A stretch of 29,438 nucleotides of DNA from Falciphora oryzae (lineage: Eukaryota > Ascomycota > Sordariomycetes > Magnaporthales > Magnaporthaceae): NCBI GenBank assembly GCA_000733355.1, contig JNVV01000062.1:219143-248580 (forward strand), read 5' to 3'. Positions 1-9,063 of the stretch are shown piece after piece (the first letter of the stretch is position 1; each line of letters opens with the position of its first letter). The notes beneath the pieces were generated by a model. The model was not told where the DNA came from, searched no databases, and worked only from the letters and a program-made list of their open reading frames with translations. The position numbers and the translations under genes were made by a program.

Positions 1-960
1 AAAAAAAAAAAAGCGGCAAAAAACTTCAAAAGGTGGTATGCGCGGCTTGGACCTGGCGAAACGGCCGTTTTCACCGACGGGTCCAAACAGTTCGACAAAG
101 ACAAAGGCGAACGCCTAATCGGATACGGATACGCCATTTACAGGAATGGGCAGGAAGTCGCACACGGTTCGGCAGCAATGGGCGGACCCTGCCACGTCTT
201 CGACGCCGAAACGGTTGGCGCGCTGCGTGGCCTCGAAGCAGCCGCTTTGGACCCAGGATATAAAATATGGATGTGCGTGGACAGCACATCCGTTATCTGG
301 GGCCTTAAAGGAAATGCTTCACTATCGTTACAGTGGGCCTACATTCGATTCCATGGGCTTATTGGCGAATTTAAAAGCAAAAACGTGGAGGTGCATATAT
401 GATGGTGCCCTGGGTATCAAGGCATCCAGGGAAACGAACGAGCAGATAGGCTGGCAGACCAGGGAGCCAAAGGGCCGGTGGACCCCGATCCCCGCGCCCA
501 AGGCACTACCGTGAGTGGTCTCCGGTCAGAACTCCGAAAGGCAGCCCAGAAAGCCAGCGCCCAATGGTGGGGAGCCCAGAAAAAATCACGCATGTACGAC
601 CGCTGGGAACTGAATTACACGCCTACAAAGGAGCCCAAAGAGCTGGGCCTCCCCCGCCGTCTTTTAGGACATTACCTGGCCATGCGGACAGGGCACGGAG
701 ACTTCGAAAGCTACCACGCCCGGTTCAACCACGAAAACGCACGAACGCGGTGCCCCTGGTGTGATAACTCCACGATACCGGACCACCTAGTCCACTGCCC
801 GAACAGCCTTAAACAGTGGCAAAAATGGCCCAACGGGCCCATATACCGTCCTAAAATGATGGCTCGACAGAAGTACCTGTACAAAACACTGGCACACCCC
901 CAGATCTTCGAGCAGTTCGTGGCCGTTACTGGCCACTTTACCCTCCCACCGCGTGAATAA
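1..960 (+). pseudogene. LINE ORF2 C-terminus: RNase H plus Cys-rich tail, 5'-truncated by the window edge
   Basis: One frame runs from base 1 to the TAA at 958-960, broken only by a TGA at 400-402. It encodes an RNase H domain: TDGS (Asp 1), DAETVGAL (Glu), VDST (Asp) and, after the stop, GNERADRLAD (last Asp). Then comes the C-terminal region usual in fungal Tad1-like non-LTR elements, with TGHGDF and a Cys/His finger CPWC...H..HC around 751-800. ORF2 supplies endonuclease, reverse transcriptase and RNase H for target-primed retrotransposition; only the tail is in view. The TGA is where an Arg codon is expected just before WCPG, so CGA to TGA is likely. The nearby PGY instead of the usual PGH also fits C-to-T. 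The A-run at 1-12 is coding (Lys), not a poly(A) tail. Confidence 0.85.
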
Positions 961-1235
961 CTCATCGCACCCGCCCTAGCGGACACCCCTCGCCCGCAAA
1001 AGCGGGCGCAATCAGTCGGCGGACGACGCCGCAAGCTGGTCACACCTCTGCAGGAGTATAAGTTGCAGGGCCGCAGCAGGCACCCAACCCCACACCGCCT
1101 CGGGCCCGGCCCGGGACGGTCGATCCGCTAGATAGACTTACGTAGACTAGAACAGCGCGCCGTGATGCCCCACGTGCGGCTGCATGCGCGGAGAACCGGC
1201 CTAGCCGGCGCTCCGCGCCGCCCGGCGTTAATAGA

Positions 1236-1236
<1 letters not shown>
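961..1236 (+). other. LINE 3' untranslated region with perfect hairpin
   Basis: Non-coding segment between the LINE stop codon and the microsatellite tail. It contains a perfect 7-bp stem with an AAAA loop at 991-1008 (CGCCCGC/GCGGGCG). Stem-loops near LINE 3' ends are known reverse-transcriptase recognition structures in some families; that role here is inferred. Confidence 0.5.

Positions 1237-1299
<63 letters not shown>
1237..1299 (+). repeat. (ACT)21 microsatellite, probable LINE 3' tail
   Basis: Twenty-one perfect ACT units (63 bp) immediately follow the LINE 3'UTR. Tad1-like and I-like elements can end in short tandem repeats rather than poly(A). The junction with unrelated sequence at 1300 suggests this is the element's 3' end. 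Confidence 0.85.
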
Positions 1300-1302
1300 G
1301 CT

Positions 1303-1562
1303 ATAAGCCGTGCTTTATTTTTGAGGTTAGTAATGAGGTATCTTTTGGCCACGGCCTGCTCGACGAGCGCATAAAGCCGCGCGACGGAGTCCCTGATGTC
1401 GGCGGCCGAAAAGATGGTGAGCATGCGGTTGAGCGAGCTCTTGTGGTTCTGCAGGCGCGACAGAGCGCGAGTAATGTCTTTCTCCTTGCGCATCCAGCGC
1501 GTGCAGTCAAATGTTCCCGTAACGCCCGTGCCACTATAAACGAGCCCGAGGTCGTTATATAG
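1303..1562 (-). pseudogene. Fragment resembling the fungal N-terminal domain of STAND (NLR-like) proteins
   Basis: The minus strand is open from 1562 and reads a short block with RWMRKEKDI, then RALSRLQNHKSSLN and RMLTIFSA, followed by a helical stretch ending near NLKNKARL. A 'W-x-x-K-E-K-D/E-I ... L-x-R-L-x-x-H-K-S-S-L-x-x-x-L' pattern is characteristic of the helical N-terminal domain of fungal STAND/NLR-like proteins that sense non-self. There is no start, no NACHT and no repeat domain. The frame runs into the ACT tract at 1299, the LINE boundary, so the gene was probably cut by that insertion or is a decayed exon. The call is by eye from a short motif; another helical fungal protein is possible. 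Confidence 0.4.
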
Positions 1563-1975
1563 TTAAACATAATTGTTTAAATTTTCACGGAATTTTACTA
1601 AAAATTGGCCGATTTAACAAGGGTGTCGAAAACAGCGTTTAATATTGGATTTTGAAGTGCGCTATTCGGTGGTTTGCGTGACTCGGTGGTGGACCACGTT
1701 AGATATTCTCGAAAGAGATCTTTTCGCCCAAACCATCCTTGAAGCGGCGCTCCAAAAGAACGCAGTGATAATAAACAAGCAGAAAGGGCAATGTTTAACA
1801 CCAAAACTCCTCGAAGCCAGAAGCCCTCCCGTCCAGTCTCCTGCTCATCCCCATATTCGTGCCCAACGCCCAAAATGCAGAAATATGCGGCCCCTAAAAT
1901 GAACCGTCGTCTACCCCTCTATCTCCTTCATCGATCGCCATGCTGAATGCTAATGTCACTGGCAAACGCGCACGA
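1563..1975. other. Intergenic, nothing recognised
   Basis: About 410 bp with no convincing coding sequence. The part nearest 1975 is the presumed 3'UTR and terminator region of the minus-strand secreted-protein gene. A 91-codon open stretch on the minus strand (1598-1873) has no recognisable motif and is not called. Confidence 0.5.
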
Positions 1976-2913
1976 TTAGGTGCAGTGGTACTTCTCATGG
2001 GAGACGGTGGTGCTCCCCGCCTGGACAGTGAACTTATGGCGCTCGGTCCTGTCGTTCATTCCGGTGTAGACGTACGGCTCGAAGGTGACGGAGACGGCCG
2101 TACCGAGATCCGTTTGGATCGCGGCCTTGATGGCCGCCTCCTTCGTCCTGTCATAGGCGCAGACTTTGACGGAGGTGACTGTGCCGAGGGCCTTGGCGGT
2201 CCGGGCGGCGTACCTGGACTGGTAGGTCTCCTGGCCGGCCTCGATGTGGGCGGTCGTGGGCATGCCGGTGGCGCTGTCAAAGAAGAAGACGGCCGAGCAG
2301 CCGCTCACGTCGGTGACCTCGACCGACTGGCCCGACTCCACCTTGTTGGCCGGGCAGATGTCGCCCATCTGGACGCGCCAGACGTTGTCCGAGTCGAGCT
2401 GCGCCTCGCCACGCCGCGTGATGCGGGACTTGGGCCTGCCGCAGCGCGTCGCCTTTGTGGGCTTGGAGACGCGGCCGCCAGCAACGCCGGCCCCGGCGGC
2501 GTTACCCGAGGTGCGGCCGCCGTCCTGGACGCTGGGGCTCGTGACGCGGCCGGCGCCCGGCCCGCCGGTGCTGGAGGTACGCCCGCTGGAGGAGCGCAAG
2601 GTTCCCGGGCTGGAGGAGGAGACGCGCTGCTGGGGCTTAGCTGGTGTCTTGCCGTTTTGGGGTGCCCTGCGTCGCAGAGAGGAGAGGTCGACATCCCTGG
2701 CAACGCGGTCTGTCTGGCTTATCTGGGCATTGCCGTCCGTGAGATCAAGGTTTCCACTGTGGAACACGGATTTTTGGTTAGTTTGATGCCTGATACTGTG
2801 AATAGGAACACTGTCCTCGCAAAGTTCATGTCTTACCGGGCGTCAATGTCTTGCCATGCGTTCGAAATGCCGGAGATGCCGGCAAGGGCGATGATGAAGT
2901 TGTGGAAGCGCAT
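1976..2913 (-). CDS. Secreted 285-aa protein with possible CheD/CNF1-like deamidase fold (two exons)
   Basis: Exon 1 is 2837-2913 and exon 2 is 1976-2756; the 80-nt intron keeps the frame and the total is 285 codons plus TAA. The ATG at 2913 has a good context (CCACAATG). It opens a signal peptide (MRFHNFIIALAGISGISNA, cleavage probably near residue 20), so export is predicted. Residues about 27-145 are a low-complexity Ser/Gly/Arg/Pro spacer with dibasic sites (e.g. LRRR), possibly a pro-region. Residues about 145-285 look globular: VTDVSGCSAVFFF, then MPTTAHIEAG, with Cys179 and His196 17 residues apart. That is the catalytic Cys-His spacing of bacterial CheD glutamine deamidase, whose fold is shared with CNF1-type enzymes; a Thr lies 5 residues before the Cys. 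Fold and activity are inferred. Five Cys are present in the mature chain. The gene is intact amid transposon-rich sequence; a secreted effector or enzyme is plausible, and the target is unknown. Confidence 0.8.
2757..2836 (-). other. Spliceosomal intron of the secreted-protein gene
   Basis: 80 nt with donor GTAAGA at 2836-2831, branch-point-like ACTAAC, and acceptor CACAG ending at 2757. Splicing joins CG to T (Arg codon) and connects the signal-peptide exon to the long exon in frame. Confidence 0.85.
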
Positions 2914-4104
2914 TGTGGCTATCTGGGGAGATGGAGGCGCCTAAGGGGGAAGTTGAGGATCTGATATCATCAAGATGATAGAAAGGCTGATAAGATGCGA
3001 GTGCGAGTCGATGGATGGAGAAGAGATGATGGTGGTGAGGATGAAGAGCTTTCTTTGCATTTTGGTTTGCCACATGGACACATATTTACCTTCTTCTGGC
3101 CCGTATCCTTTCTTCTTGGTTTTACTGCGTTCGCTGCCCGTCATGAGTTGGTCTTGGCCTGCTTACTCTTGAGACGGCCAACAATAGCAGCGGCGCTTGC
3201 TCGGTGTGTAGCGTAGTCGACGGCTACACCCCAAACACGAGGCTCATCATCCTAAGCCGGCAGGGCCTGACGATCATGGCCGGCCTTTCTTTGACTTACA
3301 CTGGGGTAATGTGGATTCTTCCTCCTTAGGCCACCAGCGCAGGCCCTGCATTGTCACCGTGACAGCCCGAGGCGCTGTACAGCCCTACCAGTCCACGATC
3401 TATATTGGGTAGGTACGAACCAGATGTTGCGTTGACCGGCTATCTTGTTCAGGCAGGGCATTGCCACGTGGGGACTGTTCAGAGCCTCCGGGAAAGGGCT
3501 TGCCATAGTTGGCCCCAGGACATGCTTGGCTTCAAGTTGGGTTCCTGATGGTGTGCTGTGTACTGTAAACCCGCCTGTTCCACCACAAATAGGAGGGATC
3601 CTGGTATCTATTTCGGTGATATCTTGGCTGTAAGGTCAGCAACCATGGTGGAGGTTTTTTTGCGAGTTTCCTGTCTGGTGCACGTTGCAGTGCGCGCCAT
3701 GGCCGTTTGTCAGCTGTAGTCGGCCGCCAATTGGGCTGTGCCCTGGGTCCCTGGAGTGATAGCAGCGGCGATGGCCGGTTTCCCCCTGTAAAATAGGGCG
3801 TGTGCGGCCGCAATTCCCACCTGGGAAATGCACCGCCACCCTCTGTGGGCCCCAATTTTTCCCGCTTCTGACCTGCATATGTCCGACAGCTTTCCCCGTT
3901 CACCTGTCTTCCAAAGTGCATCACCCCTCCTTCGCCTTTGCATGCCGTGATTTTGATTCCATTTGTTTGTTTCGTTTTTCCACCTTCCTCTTCCGACTCT
4001 ACAACTGCAGACACTAGCCTACATATCACCAGCATCTTCTACAGCTCAAACTTTAGGCAAACTACCGGCACACACTCGGCATTTACAGCTTATCTGCCCT
4101 TACG
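2914..4104. promoter_or_regulatory. Shared upstream region of two divergent genes
   Basis: About 1.2 kb between the minus-strand secreted-protein ATG and the plus-strand F-box ATG. On the minus strand, 2914-3070 is pyrimidine-rich (repeated CATC/CTCC), typical of fungal 5'UTRs. On the plus strand, 3960-4104 has CT-rich runs before the F-box start. No RNA gene or transposon was seen. A 167-codon minus-strand open stretch (3532-4035) lacks domain features and is not called. Confidence 0.55.
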
Positions 4105-6093
4105 ATGAAGCAGCCGCTCGGGCTGGAGAGGTTGCCCCTCGAGACGCTCCAGCATATAGCCGCCTATCTTGACGCAACACACAGGCTGAGCCTTTGCTCC
4201 TTTAGCCTGACAAGCAGGGCCTGCCACCGGGCCGCTCTCTCGTCCATCTTCCAAGAAATCAAGTTCACAGTCCACAAACCCGACGCACTAGAGCGCCGTG
4301 TTGATGCGCTGGTCGAGGCTCTATCCCGTTGCGCCCATCATGTGCGTCGTGTCTCCATCAAGGGATTTCTGGTGGTCGGCGACCCAACGCCCGGCGCCTT
4401 ATCAGAACCGGAGGGCTCTCCCTGGCTCGCCGGCTTCGAGGAGTGGTCTTGGGCTACTGCTATCAACGAGCCTCTCGGTGACGAAGAACCCTACCTGCGT
4501 GCATGGCAGGGTGACGGAGAACCCGTCGAGGTACCAGCCCATGAGGATATGGCATGGGCACCGCTGGTCAACCTGGTCAAAAAGCTGCCGTACCTGGCAT
4601 GTCTGGCGTACGAATGCCGCAACCAATTCCCGCCAAGTCTCCTCGACGCAATTCACAGGCACCATCCGCAGTGCAGACTACACCTCCTCTCGTTCCGGCT
4701 CCGGAGCCTGGGATGGGACACCCCGCATCCCCACGAACTCGCACTCGCCACCTCCCCTTGCCTGTACAGCGTCAAGCTCAAACACACCTATTACCAGTAC
4801 AGGCCAAGCCGCTTCAACGACCACAACGAGGAAGCCCTCCTGCAGATGGTCGCCGGTCTTGCTCCCAACCTCAAGGAGGCTCGCATCATCTTTTACGGGT
4901 GGTGGGTGTCCACGACTGGCCGTGAAATCACCCAAGACAAGTGGCCAGGGCTCCCGGGCTTCGCTGGCAGGGGAAGGGGGTCTTTGACATCCTGGACACA
5001 CTCAGGCCCGATCCCAATCCGCCCAGGCTCTCTCTCGAGATGGAACAGGTACATGGACTTTGGCTCCTTGGCCCATATGGACTTGGGGGCGGGCATTCAA
5101 AGTTGGTTTGGCGTCACTGGCGAGGCCTTGGAGTGGATGGCCTCGCACCGGCCCTTCCTCCGTTTGAAGACGCTGCGCATTCGTATCCACCGCGACGAGG
5201 AAGATTACGAGAAGCCAGAATACGTAGGCAACGCGGTCAGGTTTTTCCAGTCGCTAGAGCCGCTCGATGAGCTGTCTGTTTCTGGCGCACTTGAGCCCGA
5301 CATCCTGCAGAGCATACTCTCCCGGCACGGGCAGACGTTGAGAAAGCTTAGCCTCTCCCCGCGCGAATGCCAGCTTTGGTGTCGGCCCCAGCAGCCAGTG
5401 CCAATGGTGCTTGAGAAGCAGCATGTCCTGCAGATCCAGGCCCAGTGTCCGGTGCTTGAGTGCCTAGGGATCACGGTCAAGCGCACCAAGGGAGATGCGC
5501 GCGAGGTCGAAATTTATCGAACCTTAGGCACCCTGCAAAGCGTGCACACTCTCTTCCTCGCGCTAGACTGCTCCAACCCGCACGTCGGCCGGCATGGCCC
5601 CCAGCCAGAAGACCTTTCGTTCGACGAGTACGGCCGCCGCCTGTTTTCTGGTTCCGAGTACCTGAGGAACGGCCATCTACGAGAGGCATTTATGAACTGC
5701 GCAGTGGACGAGACACTGGCCCGAGCGATCTGGGAGACCGTTTCCAGGGCCAAGGCGGGGAGGCGGCTGCTGTCTCTCAAGCTCTTCACCGGCGGCTTCG
5801 ACGATTTTCAGAACATCTTTGTTCGAGAGAGCGATGCACACCATTTCATTCACAACCTGTGTCGCTCGTGGCTGGTGGAGCCGGGCGTGCGAGATTACGA
5901 AGATACCATTACTGTGAGGGAGCTTGATCTAGAGGCCAGGAAGGAACGTGACAAAGAATATACTAAGGGCTTCCAAGGGGAATCGATGCTCCCAGACGAT
6001 TCAGCCGTCCACATTTTTCGCCGGATATGGCCCCGCAGGGAGGGGAGCGAAGACTGGCGCCAGGACTGGGCGAGCTTTTCCCTGCGGGTCTAG
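4105..6093 (+). CDS. F-box domain protein, 662 aa
   Basis: Intronless open frame with ATG at 4105 and TAG at 6091-6093. Residues about 7-55 form an F-box: LERLPLETLQHIAAYLD, then LSLCSFSLTSRACHRAALS and IFQEIKF. This is the standard 'LP.E.L..I..YL....L...SLT.R' layout that binds Skp1 in SCF ubiquitin ligases. The remaining ~600 residues are Leu-rich without clean LRR spacing (e.g. LDELSVSGALEPDILQSILS, LRKLSLSP), as in many fungal F-box proteins whose C-terminus holds irregular LRR-like substrate-binding repeats. No membrane segment or signal peptide is visible. Codon use is GC-rich and the frame is undamaged, unlike the transposons nearby, so the gene looks functional. It is divergent from the secreted-protein gene. 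The substrate is unknown. Confidence 0.9.
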   Translation: MKQPLGLERLPLETLQHIAAYLDATHRLSLCSFSLTSRACHRAALSSIFQEIKFTVHKPDALERRVDALVEALSRCAHHVRRVSIKGFLVVGDPTPGALSEPEGSPWLAGFEEWSWATAINEPLGDEEPYLRAWQGDGEPVEVPAHEDMAWAPLVNLVKKLPYLACLAYECRNQFPPSLLDAIHRHHPQCRLHLLSFRLRSLGWDTPHPHELALATSPCLYSVKLKHTYYQYRPSRFNDHNEEALLQMVAGLAPNLKEARIIFYGWWVSTTGREITQDKWPGLPGFAGRGRGSLTSWTHSGPIPIRPGSLSRWNRYMDFGSLAHMDLGAGIQSWFGVTGEALEWMASHRPFLRLKTLRIRIHRDEEDYEKPEYVGNAVRFFQSLEPLDELSVSGALEPDILQSILSRHGQTLRKLSLSPRECQLWCRPQQPVPMVLEKQHVLQIQAQCPVLECLGITVKRTKGDAREVEIYRTLGTLQSVHTLFLALDCSNPHVGRHGPQPEDLSFDEYGRRLFSGSEYLRNGHLREAFMNCAVDETLARAIWETVSRAKAGRRLLSLKLFTGGFDDFQNIFVRESDAHHFIHNLCRSWLVEPGVRDYEDTITVRELDLEARKERDKEYTKGFQGESMLPDDSAVHIFRRIWPRREGSEDWRQDWASFSLRV

Positions 6094-6347
6094 GAAAGCA
6101 GCGGATTTTGGGCGAGAGTTGGGGGAACGGAAGTGCTGCCAGGCTACCGGATGGGAATCCTACGTTCAGTAGGAAGTTCCACGGAGGACAGAGAAAGTTC
6201 AACGGTCGGTAGCAGCTATTAAGTTCGGTGGATACATGCATCTCCTGCTCGCCTTATTCCACAGATGCTTCTCAACATGCTTGCCCTGACTGACCCCGAA
6301 TGAGCAGTGAGTCGGCCTGGCCGTCCCATAGCAGCTTGCCCCTGGGC
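6094..6347. other. Convergent 3' flanks
   Basis: About 250 bp between the F-box stop and the HET remnant that points toward it. No coding signal; presumably 3'UTR and terminator of the F-box gene. Confidence 0.4.
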
Positions 6348-6745
6348 TCATCTGAGTATAAACTCCTCCACCACTGCCTCCCCGTTCTTAACCAACTCGC
6401 TTATTTCCTTCCCATACATCAAGCCAGGGACGTAACAAGCTCCCACGTGGAGGTAGTGGTTGCCGTTGCGACGCAAAAGACGGTCATCCTCGAGCCTTCG
6501 AGGATGCAGACGACATCTCCTGGGCATAGCGCCCACAGCCCGCGTCCAAAATACCTTCCGCTGGTTTGGAACAGAGTCTGGCGTCTATCCGGGTCAAATT
6601 ATCGTGGGCCGCGGGGGCAGCGGTGTCATAGATGCGAGCGGGCCAGTCCAGGAAGCGGGCCGTGGCGCCGAGCTCCTCGACGAGCCGGGCCTTCAGCCCC
6701 CAGCAGCGGCTGAATTCGTCCGTGGACTTGAGTCTTCCTGTTTGC
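6348..6745 (-). pseudogene. HET (heterokaryon incompatibility) protein C-terminal remnant, frameshifted
   Basis: Three blocks in different minus frames join into one recognisable C-terminus. About 6600-6740 reads STDEFSRCWGLKARL. About 6480-6590 reads TLFQTSGRYFGRG followed by PGDVVCILEGSRM. 6348-6476 reads LRRNGNHYLHVGACYVPGLM and ends in TGA at 6350-6348. 'GD.VC.L.G..P..LR......LVGE.YV.GLM.GE' is the conserved tail of fungal HET-domain proteins, which trigger cell death on fusion of incompatible strains. The last shift sits in an A-run at 6475-6478 (one T short on the coding strand). The earlier shift lies at about 6575-6600. The N-terminal HET domain is absent. This is a relic, not a working gene. 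Confidence 0.7.
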
Positions 6746-6983
6746 AGTAAAGCATGAGAAGCAGTGTCAGGCAGGCCTCGGCGGGTTGTGCCGTCGTGAT
6801 ATCAACTCCCTTGGTTGCCGGTGCGGCGCCCTAATTAGTGCGTCATTTGACGGGTTGTAAGATTCTATACTGACGACCGTCAGTAGTCTTGTTGTCGTTG
6901 CATACCTATCACATACCGTCATCAAACCGGAATATACTGGACTGATCTCTTTCTATCTGTCTCTTCGGCTCGTGCTTTTCCCC
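6746..6983. other. Intergenic, nothing recognised
   Basis: No gene seen. The stretch just before 6984 is CT-rich, which could be a 5'UTR for the small open frame that follows. Confidence 0.4.
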
Positions 6984-7172
6984 ATGTCTTCCGCCCCTAT
7001 GTTCCGATACCATATTGGCCGTGACGACGTCGCTTTCCCAACCTCGTCTTCTTCAGTGACAGCTGCGCCTTCTCACCTTAACTCCTGGGTCATGGCAGTT
7101 GTCCCGCATACACAGCAGTTAAGTGGACGGCAGGAAGTTTACCGAGGTGGGCAGGACACCATCAATCCCTAA
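6984..7172 (+). CDS. Possible small protein of 62 aa, unrecognised
   Basis: ATG at 6984 opens 62 codons beginning MSSAPMFRYHIGRDD and ending with TAA at 7170-7172. The upstream sequence is pyrimidine-rich with a plausible cap-site context, which is the only positive evidence. No domain, signal peptide or homology is recognised. It could be chance or a first exon. Confidence 0.2.
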   Translation: MSSAPMFRYHIGRDDVAFPTSSSSVTAAPSHLNSWVMAVVPHTQQLSGRQEVYRGGQDTINP

Positions 7173-7379
7173 TCAACTGCAAAAAAAAGCCCAAGCTTCG
7201 ACCTCGACCCAAACACCGAATCAATGACAAAGATAACGTAAATGCCGGTTGTCAGGATAAAAAAAACAAAGCCAAGTCATCATACAGTGATTAAAAAAAA
7301 TAATATCAGGAGTAAGTCGGGAATATGTTCGCGCCAGAGAAAGGGTAGAGATCCTTGGGGGGAGTGAAGATTGGGCATA

Positions 7380-7798
7380 TTAGGCAGAGACGCCCACGAA
7401 GCCACCACCCCCCCTTGCCGCGCCATTCTGCCCGACACCCAGAGCAGCCTCTCTCGTCTTGAGCTCCTTCATAAGCGCTGTAGCGGCCACGATACGGAAA
7501 CTCCTCATTCCGCCATCCGCGTCATCGCCGCCACGCTTGCGCCGTTTGGCAGCCTGCGCACCGGGCACAAGCTCCACCAACCAGGGACAGTCTTGCAAGG
7601 AGCTGATGCAGACGCAGGCCAAGCACAGGTCCAGCGCAGCCGAAGGCCCGAGCTCCAGCAGATATCCCGTCAGCGGGACTGGCTCATCGTCGTCGACCCC
7701 GTGATGATGAGGTCCCAGGTTCGCACTTCCTCGACGCATCTGCCAGATTTGGGCTTAGGATTGGATTTGGGCTTAGGATTGGATTTGGACTGAGGCAT
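7380..7798 (-). pseudogene. Unrecognised small gene with apparent frameshift
   Basis: The minus-strand ATG at 7798 opens a Pro/Lys/Ser N-terminus (two SNPKPK repeats) and continues through GRCVEEVRTWDLIITG. A second frame continues as DDDEPVPLTGYLLELGP, then LDLCLACVCISSLQDCPWLV and AKRRKRGGDD, ending in TAA at 7382-7380. The two frames meet smoothly at a CCCC run (7696-7699), suggesting a one-base indel in what was a ~135-aa protein. The centre has clustered Cys (C-x2-C-x-C, then a later C) followed by a basic KRRKR patch that could be a nuclear signal. No family is recognised. It could also be intact with an unseen intron. Confidence 0.4.
7749..7784. repeat. 18-bp direct repeat, two copies
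   Basis: Two tandem copies of GGGCTTAGGATTGGATTT, read on the opposite strand as the SNPKPK repeats at the N-terminus of the adjacent gene. Confidence 0.8.
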
Positions 7799-8562
7799 TA
7801 TTGCTGAGGAGGAATTCGTCAACGAGATTTGATTTTACAGGTCGATATTAATTTTCTGAAGGCGGGTTAGAAGCGCTCGAAAGTGGGAAAGATGATGATC
7901 AGGCCACAAGATTTTAGGCGGGTTGGGAGCCGGAGGCACTCCTTATATGCGCAGAACCGACTGTCCTTTTTGCCTTCTAGAAGACTAGCTGCTTTTCCGG
8001 AATTTACTATCAAAGGCCAAACAAGTGTCGCATAGCAAGTGCTTAAGGTTTTCCACCAAACGTATCGGGGCCACGATCATAAAGATACAAGAAATTCGTC
8101 AAGAATGCGTCAGGAATGCGCGACGGCTTCGGTCGGCGAGGGCGTCCCTTTGGACAAATAAGTTCCGAAATGTCGTGGAACATTTGTCGTCGCGCTTCAT
8201 ATGCTTCTGCATTTATAAGAATCCAGCTAAAGCAAAGTCATTTGGAAACCTCGTCGTAGTTCGCTACGGCGCCGCTCCGGCTATATCGGCTCCACTCGGC
8301 CGGCGGCCTCTGGCGTCAGGCAACATCGACCGCCCATTGCAGGTCCACGATGAGCGCCCCGCGCTCGAAGTTGAGCTGGCCCTCAAAAACGCAGCCTAAC
8401 ACGTGAGCAATAAAATCGCGAACCTGCTGGGTAATCCGCGGACTCCGGCGGAGGGGTGCCGAACTTTGCTGCCCCGACGCTTCTGTGGCTTGGCTCCGTC
8501 CCTTTTACGAAGTCCACAGTCGCACCTCGAGGTGATGCCGCTCGCTTTTTCGGCGCTGTGTG
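7799..8562. other. Unassigned region with a weak degenerate minus-strand frame
   Basis: One minus-strand frame from about 8511 to 8042 reads fairly continuously with only two or three stops. It includes GCVFEGQLNFERGALIVDLQ, then EVSK, then FHDISELICPKGRPRR. I do not recognise a family; it may be a decayed gene or chance. A 124-codon plus-strand open stretch (8025-8399) lacks motifs and is not called. Confidence 0.3.
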
Positions 8563-8945
8563 GAGAGAGAGAGAGTATATTTAACGTCGGTGAATCGGGA
8601 TCTACCAGTCCCTGCCTCCCAAGGGGGCATACGACGTGCTAGCGCTACCTAAGCTTGACATTAGGCTACATGTTGCTATCGAGGCGGCTAACAAATTAAA
8701 CCAAAAGGCAAGCCCAAAGCACACGAAATTCGGGCCGCATTCCGGCGCTCCTTGTTAGTAAGCGGGCAATCGGCAAAAGAAGGGGCGAATAAACGCCGGG
8801 GCGCTGTGAGCGCTGCTGTTGGTGGTAGAAAAAAGCAGTCGGCCGGCAAGGTGCCGGAAATAAAGTACGGCCGGGTTTGGTCGGGGAGGTACCGCAATAG
8901 TCCCCCCCTGGGCCCGGCCAAAGAAAGAAAATTCGGGGGCTGGAG
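8563..8945. repeat. Dispersed ~380-bp repeat, copy A
   Basis: Begins with a (GA)n run, then ATTTAACGTCGG, and matches 28544-28920 in the same orientation with point differences and small indels. On the plus strand both copies can be read as YDVLALPKLD, then RVAIEAAN (HVAIEAAN here), a short Lys/Pro linker, then RAAFRRSLLVSGQSAK. Copy A has lost one base near 8690 relative to copy B. Read on the minus strand, both copies end in TTAAATAAAC (A in place of one base) followed by (TC)n, which looks like a retroposon 3' tail. The parent element is not identified. Confidence 0.75.
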
Positions 8946-9063
8946 GGCCTAATTCCAACCCTGTATGCTCCTTGTGTGTTTATCGCGCATCGAACGAATA
9001 CGCTGCGCGGCTTGCCAACGTGGTGCACGGCAATTCGTAACACTTTACGGTTAGCAAACAAAG

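Noticed and set aside
1940..2944. 334-codon plus-strand open frame opposite the secreted-protein gene
   Set aside because: The minus strand has a signal peptide, a consensus intron and a structured domain; the plus frame is low-complexity Gly/Ala/Leu shadow.
3532..4035. 167-codon minus-strand open frame
   Set aside because: No domain, signal peptide or family resemblance; it overlaps the CT-rich 5' region of the F-box gene.
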